Notes: a model not told the origin generated them from the letters alone. Positions 47,038 through 55,954 are shown, counted from the first letter of the stretch. The stretch is 64,000 nt of DNA from an uncultured Clostridia bacterium (GCA_947623505.1 CANQGT010000004.1:78022-142021); one strand, 5' to 3'. Program-made: numbers and translations.

Positions 47038-48302
47038 TGAAGAAATACGTTATTGTAGGCGCTTCCGCCGCAGGGCTTGCCGCCGCGGAAAGCATAAGGA
47101 AAACCGATCCCTCGGGCGAGATAACCGTGCTCACAAAAGAAGCCTATCTGCCTTACAGCCGCCCCTCAATAAGCTATTATCTCAAGGGCGTTGTGACCGA
47201 GCGCGATATGCTTTTGCGAAAGCCCGCGTTTTACAGAGAAAACAGAATAAATATCGTTACAAACTGCGCCGTTACAAAAATAGACAGGGAAAAGAAAATC
47301 GTGAAAGCGGGCAGAAAGGAATATCCCTACGATAAGCTCTGCCTTGCGACAGGCTCAAAGCCGTTTATACCGCCCATGAAAAACGTTGAGGGCAGAAAAA
47401 ATGCTCTCACCTTTCTTGATTTGGCCTGCGCGAAAGCGGTGAAAAAGGCGGCAAATTCCAAAACAAGGGCGGTGGTCATCGGCGCGGGACTGATAGGAAT
47501 GAAAGCCGCCGAGGGCCTTGCCAAAATCTGCAAAAGCGTTGACGTGGTTGAGCTCGCTCCGCGCGTTCTGCCGTCCATTTTAGATGAAAAAAGCGCCGTT
47601 TCGGTGAAGACCCATCTTGAGGCAAACGGAATACGCTTTCATTTGGGAAACACGGTGACCGAGGCGAAGGTAAGAAACAATGCCGTAACCGACGTTATAC
47701 TCAAAAGCGGAGATGTTCTTCCCTGCGACCTGCTGATTTTGGCCGTGGGCGTTCGCCCCGAGACCGCTCTCGCGGAAAAGGCGGGGCTTGAGGTGAACAG
47801 AGGCATTATAACCGATCCCGAAACCATGCTGACCTCCGATGAAAACATTTACGCGGCGGGCGACTGCACCGTTTCGGTAGATATGCTGGACGGTTCAAAG
47901 AAAATCATCGCTCTTTGGCCGAACGCCGTGCAGCAGGGTATCGCCGCCGGAAGCCAAATGGCCGGAGGGAATATTACAACAGGAGGCACTTACAGCGTAA
48001 ACGCGATAGACTTTTTCGGCCTCAGGATATGCACCTGCGGACTTATAAACGCAAAGGGCGATATATACGGCGACAGGATTAAGCGCGAAGGTTCATCGTA
48101 TAAACGCCTTATATTCGCAAACGGCAGGCTCGTCGGTTTTGTGCTGATAAACTCAAGCGTAAACGCGGGCATTTACACCCGCCTTATCTCTGACGGCACG
48201 GATCTTTCGGAGCTTCAGGGAGATATTATGGACGATCCCTCGCTCTTTATCTTCAACAAAGCCGTGAGAACGGAAAAATTGACCGGGGGTATGAAATTAT
48301 GA
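47034..48302 (+). CDS. FAD-dependent pyridine nucleotide oxidoreductase of the glutamate synthase operon
   Basis: 422 residues with two Rossmann folds: KYVIVGASAAGLAAAESIR binds FAD and AVVIGAGLIGMKAAEGLAK binds NAD(P)H; NIYAAGDCTVS is the third FAD motif. It resembles NADH:rubredoxin/ferredoxin reductases (PYSRPSISYYLKG). It would replace the GltD subunit of the classical enzyme as electron entry point. It overlaps both the ferredoxin gene (4 bases) and the GXGXG gene (4 bases). NADH versus NADPH preference is not decided. Confidence 0.92.
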   Translation: MMKKYVIVGASAAGLAAAESIRKTDPSGEITVLTKEAYLPYSRPSISYYLKGVVTERDMLLRKPAFYRENRINIVTNCAVTKIDREKKIVKAGRKEYPYDKLCLATGSKPFIPPMKNVEGRKNALTFLDLACAKAVKKAANSKTRAVVIGAGLIGMKAAEGLAKICKSVDVVELAPRVLPSILDEKSAVSVKTHLEANGIRFHLGNTVTEAKVRNNAVTDVILKSGDVLPCDLLILAVGVRPETALAEKAGLEVNRGIITDPETMLTSDENIYAAGDCTVSVDMLDGSKKIIALWPNAVQQGIAAGSQMAGGNITTGGTYSVNAIDFFGLRICTCGLINAKGDIYGDRIKREGSSYKRLIFANGRLVGFVLINSSVNAGIYTRLISDGTDLSELQGDIMDDPSLFIFNKAVRTEKLTGGMKL

Positions 48303-49033
48303 GCATTGAAGCGGGACTTGAGAGATACGAAAAAGTAAACGAAATGATAAAGGCGGAGCTTTCAAAAAAGAATTTGACTTCCGTAAAAAACGTGAACGGC
48401 CAGCGCTACATAGGCTGCGCGCTTGACAGGGGAAAAACCATAAGAATTTACGGCACCCCCGGCAACGATATGGCGTGTTATCTGAACGGCGGAAGAGTTG
48501 AGGTGTTCGGCAACTGCCAGGACGCGGTCGGCAACACCATGAACGGCGGCGAAATAATCGTTCACGGCCACAGCGGGGACGCTATGGGCTACGGTATGCG
48601 CGACGGGCAGATATTCATAAGGGATAACGTGGCGTGCCGCGGCGGAATACATATGAAAGAATTTGAGCAGATGAAACCCGTGCTCGTCATCGGGCAGAGC
48701 GCCGGCTCTTTCCTCGGCGAATATATGGCGGGCGGCACGATAGTCCTGCTCGGGCTGGGGCTCAAAAGAGGCGAAAAAATATTCGGCACACACTGCGCCT
48801 CGGGAATGCACGGAGGTAAAATATTCGTAAGAGGAGCCTTTCCTAAGGAAAATCTTTCTGCGAATATCAAGGTTATGAATCTCGGCAATGAGGACAAAAA
48901 AGAGCTTGACGCGCTTGTTAAAAAATACTGCAAATGCTTTAAAGCCGATTACGACGAAATAATGGCAAAGCCGTTTAAAAAGCTTGTTCCCGCCACGTCA
49001 AGGCCTTACGCCAATCTCTACACGGCAAACTGA
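48299..49033 (+). CDS. Glutamate synthase, GXGXG domain subunit (split GltB, domain 3)
   Basis: 244 residues. The repeated GxxxNxxxG turns of the right-handed beta helix are plain: YLNGGRVEVFGNCQDAVGNT, MNGGEIIVHGHSGDAMGYGM, RDGQIFIRDNVACRGGIHM, YMAGGTIVLLGLG. In the classical enzyme this domain structures the ammonia tunnel. Here it is its own gene, overlapping the oxidoreductase by four bases. All domains of glutamate synthase are thus present as separate genes. purF follows 34 bases later. Confidence 0.93.
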   Translation: MSIEAGLERYEKVNEMIKAELSKKNLTSVKNVNGQRYIGCALDRGKTIRIYGTPGNDMACYLNGGRVEVFGNCQDAVGNTMNGGEIIVHGHSGDAMGYGMRDGQIFIRDNVACRGGIHMKEFEQMKPVLVIGQSAGSFLGEYMAGGTIVLLGLGLKRGEKIFGTHCASGMHGGKIFVRGAFPKENLSANIKVMNLGNEDKKELDALVKKYCKCFKADYDEIMAKPFKKLVPATSRPYANLYTAN

Positions 49034-49067
49034 ATCGCGTTAAAACGAAACGAAAGGGGAAACGCCT

Positions 49068-50519
49068 ATGTTCAACAGTCTTCACGAGGAATGCGGAGTT
49101 TTCGGCATTTTTGAAAACGGCACCACCTCCGTTGCCCAAACGGCTTATATCGCCCTCTATGCCTTGCAGCACAGAGGTCAGGAGGCCTGCGGCATCGCCG
49201 TGAACGACGACGGCGTTTTTACCCACCACAAGGGCGACGGCCTTGTGCCCGACGTGTTCACCGCCGATAATCTTGAAAAGCTCGGCTCCGGCAATATGGC
49301 AATCGGCCACGTTCGGTATTCCACAACTGGCGGAAAAAATCCGAACAACGTGCAGCCCCTCGTTATCCGGCACATAAAGGGCAATCTCGCGATCGCTCAC
49401 AACGGAAATCTCGTGAACGCCTATGAGCTGAGAAAGGAATTTGAGCTCGGCGGCGCGATATTTCACGGAACTTCGGACACGGAGGCGATAGCCTATTCGA
49501 TAGTTAAGGAGCGGCTTTCAAGCAAAAGCACGGAAGAGGCAATCGCAAAGGTAATGGAACACATAAAGGGTGCGTATTCCTGCGTTGTGATGACCGCCAC
49601 AAAGCTGATAGCTTTCAGAGATCCTATGGGATTTCACCCGCTCTGCCTCGGCAAAACGGACAGCGGAGCGTATGTTGTGTCCTCCGAATCCTGTGCGCTC
49701 GACGCCGTTGGGGCAAAGCTTATCAGAGAAATAAGGCCGGGAGAGATAGTTACTGTCGGCTCAGACGGAATAAGATCAAACACCGCCCACTGCGGTAAAA
49801 AGAGCGGGCTCTGCGTTTTTGAATATATTTATTTCGCGCGTCCGGATTCGGTTATAGAGGGCTGCTCAGTTCACCACGCGAGAATAAGGGCGGGCGTGTT
49901 CCTCGCGAGGGAAAACCCGGTAGACGCCGATATAGTTATAGGCGTTCCCGATTCGGGGCTTGACGCCGCATTGGGATATTCCCGCGAAAGCGGCATACCC
50001 TACGGCGTGGGATTTATCAAAAACAAATATGTCGGCAGGAGCTTTATCCAGCCGAGCCAAAGCGGGCGCGACGGAGCGGTAAGAATAAAACTCAACGTTT
50101 TGAAAGAAAATATAAACGGAAAACGCGTTATTATGATAGACGACTCGATCGTAAGGGGCACCACCTGCGCGAGGATAGTGAAACTGCTCAGAGAAGCGGG
50201 CGCAAAAGAGGTGCATATGCGCGTTTCATCACCTCCGTTCAGATTCCCGTGCTATTTCGGCACCGACGTTGACAGCAGCGACGGCCTTATAGCCTGCAAA
50301 TGCGACACCGTTGAGGAGATAGCCCGCCGCATAGGCGTTGATTCGCTCGCGTACCTTTCGGTTGAGGCCACCCGTAAGTTGGCGGGCGACGGCTGCCACG
50401 GAGTATGCGACGGCTGCTTTACAGGGAATTATCCCGTTGAAGTGCCCAAGGAGCAAGCTAAGGATAAATTTGAAATGAAACTAAATCAGTTTTCTTCTTA
50501 TTATCAAACACTTGACTAA
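49068..50519 (+). CDS. purF: Amidophosphoribosyltransferase
   Basis: 483 residues, RBS AAGGGG. HEECGVFGIFENG has the catalytic Cys (residue 9, exposed after propeptide removal), GHVRYSTTGG and IAHNGNLVNA the glutaminase site. VIMIDDSIVRGTTCARIVKL is the PRPP-binding loop. Cys residues near the C-terminus (CYFGTDVD, CHGVCDGCFTGNYP) fit the Fe-S form found in B. subtilis. It commits PRPP to purine synthesis. It is placed directly behind the glutamate synthase genes and may share their promoter; no other pur gene is in the window. Confidence 0.96.
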   Translation: MFNSLHEECGVFGIFENGTTSVAQTAYIALYALQHRGQEACGIAVNDDGVFTHHKGDGLVPDVFTADNLEKLGSGNMAIGHVRYSTTGGKNPNNVQPLVIRHIKGNLAIAHNGNLVNAYELRKEFELGGAIFHGTSDTEAIAYSIVKERLSSKSTEEAIAKVMEHIKGAYSCVVMTATKLIAFRDPMGFHPLCLGKTDSGAYVVSSESCALDAVGAKLIREIRPGEIVTVGSDGIRSNTAHCGKKSGLCVFEYIYFARPDSVIEGCSVHHARIRAGVFLARENPVDADIVIGVPDSGLDAALGYSRESGIPYGVGFIKNKYVGRSFIQPSQSGRDGAVRIKLNVLKENINGKRVIMIDDSIVRGTTCARIVKLLREAGAKEVHMRVSSPPFRFPCYFGTDVDSSDGLIACKCDTVEEIARRIGVDSLAYLSVEATRKLAGDGCHGVCDGCFTGNYPVEVPKEQAKDKFEMKLNQFSSYYQTLD

Positions 50520-50540
50520 TCAAAAAAAATGCTGTATATT
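50512..50540 (+). promoter_or_regulatory. Promoter of tRNA-Ser(GGA)
   Basis: TTGACT (50512-50517), 17-base spacer, TATATT (50535-50540). The -35 overlaps the purF stop codon region. The tRNA begins 35 bases downstream. Confidence 0.75.
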
Positions 50541-50575
50541 ATATGAGCGGCGCGAAAAGCGCCCCTAATAAAAAC

Positions 50576-50668
50576 GCAGATGTGTCCGAGCTGGCCGAAG
50601 GAGCACGATTGGAAATCGTGTAAACGGCGACCACCGTTTCAAGAGTTCGAATCTCTTCATCTGCGCCA
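50576..50668 (+). tRNA. tRNA-Ser (anticodon GGA)
   Basis: Acceptor GCAGATG (50576-50582) pairs with CATCTGC (50658-50664). Anticodon arm CACGA-TTGGAAA-TCGTG gives GGA (reads UCC/UCU). Long variable arm, T arm with AGTTCGAATCT, discriminator G at 50665 and encoded CCA at 50666-50668. It has its own promoter and terminator. Confidence 0.96.
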
Positions 50669-50672
50669 TTGT

Positions 50673-50706
50673 CGCCGCAAGCGGAATATCGCTTGCGGCG
50701 GTTTTT
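50673..50706 (+). terminator. Terminator of tRNA-Ser(GGA)
   Basis: CGCCGCAAGCG (50673-50683) pairs with CGCTTGCGGCG (50690-50700), then GTTTTT. It is nearly the same hairpin as the one stranded at 13187 behind attR. Confidence 0.9.
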
Positions 50707-50871
50707 ATAACATGCGTTCTTGACGCTGTTTTGGAAAACGGAATCGGCGGCTTTGACGAGCAAAAATTATACGATATGATAACCTTCGCTAATGCCGCAT
50801 CAGCCGTTATCACAACCCGCCGCGGCGCGCTGAAAGTTATGCCTGTAAAGGCAGAGGTTTATAATATATGA
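50707..50871 (+). pseudogene. PfkB-family (fructokinase-like) carbohydrate kinase, C-terminal remnant
   Basis: Directly after the tRNA terminator an open frame without start reads CVLDAVLENGIGGFDEQKLY, then MITFANAASAVITTRRGALK and a short tail to TGA at 50869-50871. This is the last 50 residues of a PfkB-type sugar kinase (the FANAASAVITTRRGA segment is diagnostic). Everything before, including the catalytic GAGD motif, is missing. It precedes the GH32 gene by 34 bases, the usual partner in sucrose/fructan operons, so a deletion or insertion ending at the tRNA terminator probably removed the kinase and anything upstream. Confidence 0.7.
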
Positions 50872-50905
50872 TATTTATCAGATTTGATTGGCAAAGGATT
50901 AAATT

Positions 50906-51982
50906 ATGAAACGGTTTAAATATCATTTCGAGCCAAAATACGGATGGATGAACGATCCGAACGGACTGATTTATTTTAAAGGCAAATATCACGCGTTTTT
51001 TCAGCACAATCCGATTGAGCCCAAATGGGGGCCGATGCATTGGGGGCACGCCGTCAGCGATGATTTAATTCATTGGGAAGAACTGTCGATTGCGCTCAAG
51101 CCCGATATGGATTATGAAAATGACGGCGGCTGCTTTTCCGGAAGTGCCGTTGGAAAAGACGGAATTATGTATTTGTTCTACACATCGGTGTCGGACAGAT
51201 ACGGTCAAACTCAGTCCGTGGCGATGAGCGATGACGGAGTCAATTTCAAAAAATACGGCGGCAATCCCATAATTTTAAAACCGCCAACCGACGGCAGTGC
51301 GGATTTCAGAGATCCCAAGGTGACCGTTATTGACGGAAAATACTATATGGTTATCGGTTCGGGGAAGGAAGGTATCGGAAAAGTTCTTCTTTATAAATCG
51401 GAAAATTTGCTTGATTGGGAATATATTGGCGTTCTTTACGAAAACGCGGATTTCGGAAAAGTTTTTGAATGCCCCGATTTCTTTAAAATGGGAGATAATT
51501 ATGTGCTTTTGTTCAGTAAAATGATACCGGATATGAACAAAACACAATTTATTATAGGGGATTTTGACGGGGAAAAATTTTATCCCAAATCCTTTCAGTC
51601 ACCCGAAAACGGGCCGCAGTTTTACGCGCCTCAGACTTTTCAGGACAATAACGGGCGAAGAATTTTGATAGCGTGGTTTTATAATTGGGAAAAGAAGCCG
51701 AGCCCAAAGCTCACTTTCGCAGGAGCGTTGACTATTCCGAGAGAAGTGAAAATTACCGACGGCAAAATCCGCTTATTCCCCGTCGAGCAGGTACATCATC
51801 TGCTGAGCGATGAGGATAAATTAGTAAAGATCTATAAGGATAAGGTTATAATGCTGGATTCAAAAAGGCTTCATAAATTGCGCTACGATGGCATTGTGGA
51901 AAATGTTCACATACTTCGTGACGAAAAAGCGCTTGAGGTATTTATAAATAAAGGCGAGGCATCATATTCATATTGGATATAA
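50906..51982 (+). CDS. Glycoside hydrolase family 32 (sucrose/fructan hydrolase), short form
   Basis: 358 residues, RBS AAAGGA. WMNDPNGLIYFKGKYH holds the nucleophile Asp, DFRDPKV the transition-state Asp, and FECPDFFKMGD the acid/base Glu, so the active site is complete. GH32 enzymes usually have 450-550 residues with a full C-terminal beta sandwich; here the C-terminus is shortened, keeping only KALEVFINKGE. No signal peptide: it probably hydrolyses imported sucrose, sucrose-6-P or small fructans. The partner kinase upstream is only a remnant and no transporter is left. The codon use is somewhat more AT-rich than neighbours. Confidence 0.88.
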   Translation: MKRFKYHFEPKYGWMNDPNGLIYFKGKYHAFFQHNPIEPKWGPMHWGHAVSDDLIHWEELSIALKPDMDYENDGGCFSGSAVGKDGIMYLFYTSVSDRYGQTQSVAMSDDGVNFKKYGGNPIILKPPTDGSADFRDPKVTVIDGKYYMVIGSGKEGIGKVLLYKSENLLDWEYIGVLYENADFGKVFECPDFFKMGDNYVLLFSKMIPDMNKTQFIIGDFDGEKFYPKSFQSPENGPQFYAPQTFQDNNGRRILIAWFYNWEKKPSPKLTFAGALTIPREVKITDGKIRLFPVEQVHHLLSDEDKLVKIYKDKVIMLDSKRLHKLRYDGIVENVHILRDEKALEVFINKGEASYSYWI

Positions 51983-52038
51983 AAAATAAAGGCTCACACA
52001 AAATCACAAAACACTCCTTTGTATTCTTCAGAAACAAA

Positions 52039-52075
52039 GCCGCGGGTAAAATCCACCCGCGGCACTTTTATCTTT
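52039..52075 (+). terminator. Terminator after GH32 gene
   Basis: GCCGCGGGT (52039-52047) pairs with ACCCGCGGC (52055-52063), followed by ACTTTTATCTTTT. Confidence 0.8.
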
Positions 52076-52115
52076 TCGGCAAATATTATTTTAATACTAA
52101 AAACCGCCGAAAAAT

Positions 52116-52547
52116 TTATTGCTTTTCGTTATGGAACCGCTCTATAATTTCTTCCATTGTTATGCTCTTCAGACTCAAGGACAAATCTTCGCTTATTTTT
52201 GTGTACGGCTCATCCAGCACTTTATAAATTATTTTTCCGACGGGGCACAAGGGAGACGGCTTTTTATGAATACCTATCAGTTTTTTCATCGCGTCGGGTT
52301 CTATAGCGGTATAAACTTTATACAAATCAATTTCTTCGGGCGGGCAATTCAGCGTTGTGCCGCCCGTTCCGGATTTAACCGATAATATGCCCGCCTTTTT
52401 CAGCGCGCTTATAATTCCGCGCACCGTAACGGGATTGCAGCCGGTGGAAGCGGCCATCATTTCGCTTGTAAGCTTTATTTTATCGCCGTATTCATTTATC
52501 AGAATAAGGCAATGAACGGCGATTGACAGTTTTGTGCTTATATGCAT
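52116..52547 (-). CDS. Rrf2-family transcriptional regulator
   Basis: ATG at 52545-52547 is preferred: GGAGG of the upstream in-frame ATGGAGGCC lies seven bases before it. The 143-residue protein starts MHISTKLSIAVHCLILINEY, the Rrf2 hallmark, with the recognition helix in GCNPVTVRGIISALKKAGIL and the wing SVKSGTGGTTL. Only one Cys (CPVGKIIYKVLDE) lies in the usual cluster loop, plus one in GCNP, so a canonical three-Cys Fe-S site is absent. It is read divergently from the dehydratase pair and probably controls it. Confidence 0.92.
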   Translation of the reverse strand: MHISTKLSIAVHCLILINEYGDKIKLTSEMMAASTGCNPVTVRGIISALKKAGILSVKSGTGGTTLNCPPEEIDLYKVYTAIEPDAMKKLIGIHKKPSPLCPVGKIIYKVLDEPYTKISEDLSLSLKSITMEEIIERFHNEKQ

Positions 52548-52636
52548 AACGGCGGCCTCCATATTTCAATTTAAGGAAAATCGGCAGATATACACATCGG
52601 TTTTCCCCTTAGATATATAGTAACACAAAGTTTTAT

Positions 52637-52676
52637 CGGTGTAAATATTGACACCGCGCTGATTTCGTAATATACT
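52637..52676 (+). promoter_or_regulatory. Dehydratase operon promoter with overlapping operator-like palindrome
   Basis: TTGACA (52648-52653), 17-base spacer, TATACT (52671-52676). The -35 lies inside the inverted repeat CGGTGT-N8-ACACCG (52637-52656). Its position between the Rrf2 gene and the dehydratase genes makes it a likely binding site for that repressor. Confidence 0.65.
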
Positions 52677-52759
52677 TGTGGCGTAATGTAAATTTAAAAA
52701 TTACATCAAATGCGGCCGAAAGCAGGCAAAAATTTGTTTATTATTTTTGATGGTGCGTT

Positions 52760-54034
52760 ATGAATAAAGCAACAGAAATCTTCGGAAATCATATTTACGG
52801 ATTAACTCAAAAAAATCCGCAAAAGGCGTTAAAACAGCTTTCATTTGTCTACAGCGCCGCCGGACTTCAGTGCAAATATTTTCCGAGCAGGCAGCTTTTG
52901 CCCGCGCGCCAATATATGCAGTGGGCGGCCGCCGACGCGGCGATAAAGCCGTTGAGGAATCCCGATAACTCCGCTATCGTAAGCCTTTATCTCCCCTGCG
53001 AGATACTGCACGCCATGGGGATATATCAAATGTTTCCCGAAGCGCTTGCCTGCTACCTCGCCGCGGCGGGAAGCGAAAGAATATTTATTGAAACTGCGGA
53101 AAATAACGGCGTTCCCAAAACGCTTTGCTCATACCATAAGGCGTTTATCGGCCTCGCGGAATCGGGCGTGCTGCCCAAACCTCTGTTCATTATAAACACA
53201 AGCCTTGCCTGCGACGTCAATAATCTGTCATTCAGGCGCATCGCGGAATTTTACAATGTTGCTCATTTTATGATAGACGTTCCGATGAAATACAGCGAAA
53301 GCAATTTGCGCTATGTGGAGGAACAACTGCGCGATTCGGTAGGTTTTATCGAGGAAAACAGCGGTTTAAGGCTTGACGGCGGCAGACTTGAGGAGACGGT
53401 TGAAAGAAGCAAAAGAACGATCGCAAATTTCAGAAAAATACTGCAATTGAGAAAAGACAGATATTTATCCGACGAAATGACCTCGCAAATGCTTTCCGTT
53501 TTCGCCACTCATATTATGCTCGGCACAAAAGAGGCGGAAAAATACAGCGATGATATGATAGAGCAATTACGAAAACGCCCGAAAATCCGCAAGGGCGTTC
53601 GCATTCTTTGGGTTCACACTCTCCCCTATTGGCAGGACGCTCTTCGCTTTTTGATAAACTTTACCGAAAGATGCGAGATAGTGGCCTGCGATATGGTTTT
53701 TGACGCCCTCGATGTTGACATCGGCGAAAAAGATCCTTATCGGTTTATGGCGGCAAGGCTTTTGGAAAACACCGTAAACGGCGGAGGGGACAGGAGAATA
53801 AGCGCCGTTTTAAAATACGCGAAGGAATTGGATGCCGACGGGGTGGTGTGGTATTGCCACTGGGGCTGCAAGCAGACTGCCGGAACCTCATCGACGGCAA
53901 AGGAGATTCTTGAAAAAAACGGCATTCCGACCCTCGTTCTCGACGGCGACGGCTGCAATTCGCAAAACGTAAACGACGGGCAGACCGTTACAAGAATGGA
54001 AGCGTTTCTTGAATTATTGGAGAATAAAATATGA
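52760..54034 (+). CDS. 2-hydroxyacyl-CoA dehydratase-family subunit (HgdB/BcrC-like)
   Basis: 424 residues. AIVSLYLPCEILHAMGIYQM is the conserved HGD-D start region with a cluster-ligand Cys; TLCSYHKAFIG, NTSLACDVNN and CHWGCKQTAGTSST supply further Cys residues as in 2-hydroxyglutaryl-CoA dehydratase and benzoyl-CoA reductase subunits. These enzymes use 4Fe-4S clusters and an ATP-driven activator. The substrate cannot be told; related stand-alone sets (YjiM/YjiL type) have unknown roles. It overlaps the next gene by four bases. Confidence 0.85.
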   Translation: MNKATEIFGNHIYGLTQKNPQKALKQLSFVYSAAGLQCKYFPSRQLLPARQYMQWAAADAAIKPLRNPDNSAIVSLYLPCEILHAMGIYQMFPEALACYLAAAGSERIFIETAENNGVPKTLCSYHKAFIGLAESGVLPKPLFIINTSLACDVNNLSFRRIAEFYNVAHFMIDVPMKYSESNLRYVEEQLRDSVGFIEENSGLRLDGGRLEETVERSKRTIANFRKILQLRKDRYLSDEMTSQMLSVFATHIMLGTKEAEKYSDDMIEQLRKRPKIRKGVRILWVHTLPYWQDALRFLINFTERCEIVACDMVFDALDVDIGEKDPYRFMAARLLENTVNGGGDRRISAVLKYAKELDADGVVWYCHWGCKQTAGTSSTAKEILEKNGIPTLVLDGDGCNSQNVNDGQTVTRMEAFLELLENKI

Positions 54035-55441
54035 CGGGATATAACTGCAAATACGCGCCCGTTGAAATTTTAGCGGGATTTGACGAGCAATACGAGCTGA
54101 TGAACGGTGAAGTCGAAAATTTTGACTACGCATCGGGCAGAATGCATCAGAATATGTGCTCTCACTCCAAAGCAATGCTTGAAAACATACATAGCGGGGA
54201 ATACGACAGCCTGCTTTTTATGAATTGCTGCGACAGCTCAAGAAGGGTTTTTGATTCATTGAAAAACGAAAGCGTCGGATTTTCATACTGCATCGATCTG
54301 CCCTCTTGCGGCACGGTGTGCGCCGTTGAAAAATTCAAAAACGATTTACTCGAATTTATCGGCGAATACGAAAAATTCAGCGGCAAAAGCTTTAACAAAA
54401 AGCTGTTTTTATCGTCATTCAAAAGCGGGCGTGAAAAGCCTAAAGGCAAATTTATTGCCGTTATCGGGGCAAGATGCGGCAAAACGCTTATCGACGCGGC
54501 AAAAGCCTGCTTCGGCGGTACGGAAATTTTTGATTTGACCTGCGCCTCCGGACGCGAGGTTTTTATTCCGGACGCGGACGAAAACGATTCCGTTGACGAT
54601 ATTATACTGAAATACGCAAAGGCGCTGATATCTCAAACTCCCTGTATGCGTATGCAAAACATTAAAGCAAGGGAGGCTTTGCTTGAAAATGAAAACTGCG
54701 TCGGTATCATTTACAGCACAGTTAAATTCTGCGACTATTATGATTTTGAGTTTTCAAAGTTGAAAGGGCTTAAAACTCCGATAATAAGAATAGAAAGCGA
54801 TTATACAAATCAATCATACGGGCAGCTGCTGACAAGAATTGAGGGATTCGCGGAGACCGTGTTAAAACCCGCCGGCAAAAAAACAGACGCAAAGCGCACG
54901 GGAAAATATTTTATTGGCATAGACAGCGGCTCCACCACAACGGAGCTTGTAGCGCTTGACCAAAATTTGAATATCGTGAGCAGCGTTATGGTCCGCACGG
55001 GAGCAAACGCGGCGGCGGGAGCGGAAAAAGCTCTCGAAAAATCGGGTTTGCGAAAAAATGACGCCGCTTTTATTATGGCAACCGGTTACGGCAGAAAAAA
55101 TATCGGCTTTGCGGGCGACAGCATAACCGAAATAACCTGCCACGCAAAGGGGGTCCGGCGGCTTTGCGGAAAGCGAGATCGTTTCATTGATCGCCGACGG
55201 CCGCCTTGTTGCGGATATTGTTCACGGCCTTAACAAGAGCGTTGCCGTAAAAACAAAGGCGCTCGCGGGCTGCGTTAAGGAACTCGGCACCGTGATGATG
55301 ACGGGCGGAGTGGCAAATAACAAAGGCGTTGTTTCCGAGCTTGAAAAACAGCTTAACACAAAAATAATCGTTCCGGAGCATCCGGAATTTTGCGGAGCTT
55401 TGGGCGCGGCGATCGCCGCGGCCGAGGCGTGGCATAAATAA
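54031..55441 (+). pseudogene. Dehydratase subunit-activator ATPase fusion with internal deletion and frameshift
   Basis: The first frame (54031-55233) encodes an HGD-D-like subunit (MNCCDSSRRVFDSLK, VIGARCGKTLID) followed by the start of a BadF/HgdC-type activator (YFIGIDSGSTTTELVAL, MATGYGRKNIGFAGDSITEI, TCHAKG). After HAKG the sequence jumps: one frame over, GGFAESEIVSLIADGRL and MMTGGVANNKGVV finish the activator to TAA at 55439-55441. The 90-100 residues normally between these points, including IDIGGQD and the NDKCAAGTGRF segment with the bridging-cluster Cys, are missing. The junction lies near 55147-55165. The activator should be inactive unless the assembly is wrong here. Confidence 0.75.
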
Positions 55442-55456
55442 GAATTGTTATTACCT

Positions 55457-55840
55457 CTTTGGCTCTCCTGTGCAAGGGGAGCTGTCTGCATTTATGCAGA
55501 CTGAGGGGTTGGTCGGTTACAATAACGCCATTGTAACAGAACACTACAACCCTTCCGTTTCGCTTACGCTCAACACCTTCCCTTACACAGGGAAGGCTTG
55601 TTTTTACATATATGTTCTTTTACTTCTTTGGCTCACCTGTGTAAGGGGAGCTGTCTGCCGCAAGGCAGACTGAGGGGTTGGTGATACAATCTTTAACCGC
55701 TTTGGCTCACCTGTGCAAGGGGAGCCGGCTGCCGCAAGGCAGACTGAGGGGTTGATTAGTTACAATAACGCTGTTGTAACAAAACACTACAACCCTTCCG
55801 TTTCGCTTACGCTCAACACCTTCCCTTACACAGGGAAGGC
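55457..55840. repeat. Clostridial-type intergenic palindromic repeats (two full units and one partial)
   Basis: The unit starts CTTTGGCTCACCTGTGCAAG, has a small hairpin (GTCTGCC/GGCAGAC) and GAGGGGTTG, then TACAATAACG and a distal arm ACAACCCTTCCGTTTCGC ending in CCTTCCC/GGGAAGG. Full units are at about 55457-55598 and 55700-55840; a partial proximal arm is at 55626-55680. Proximal and distal arms are partly complementary (GAGGGGTTG against CAACCCTTC; CAAGGGGAG region against CCTTCCC), so each unit can fold into a long hairpin. Similar units are scattered in gut Clostridia intergenic space, to my knowledge. No gene is visible between 55442 and 56076. Confidence 0.75.
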
Positions 55841-55954
55841 GAAGAAAGGTGAAATTATTCGCTTGCACAGGGAAGATTTGTTTTACATATATGCTATTTA
55901 CCGCTTTTTTAACTCCTTGCTATATCTCTTGCTTGTGTCCTATCCTCGGCATAA

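Noticed and set aside
55457..55840. CRISPR array
   Set aside because: The units are over 100 bases, few, internally palindromic and not separated by uniform unique spacers. No cas genes are in the window.
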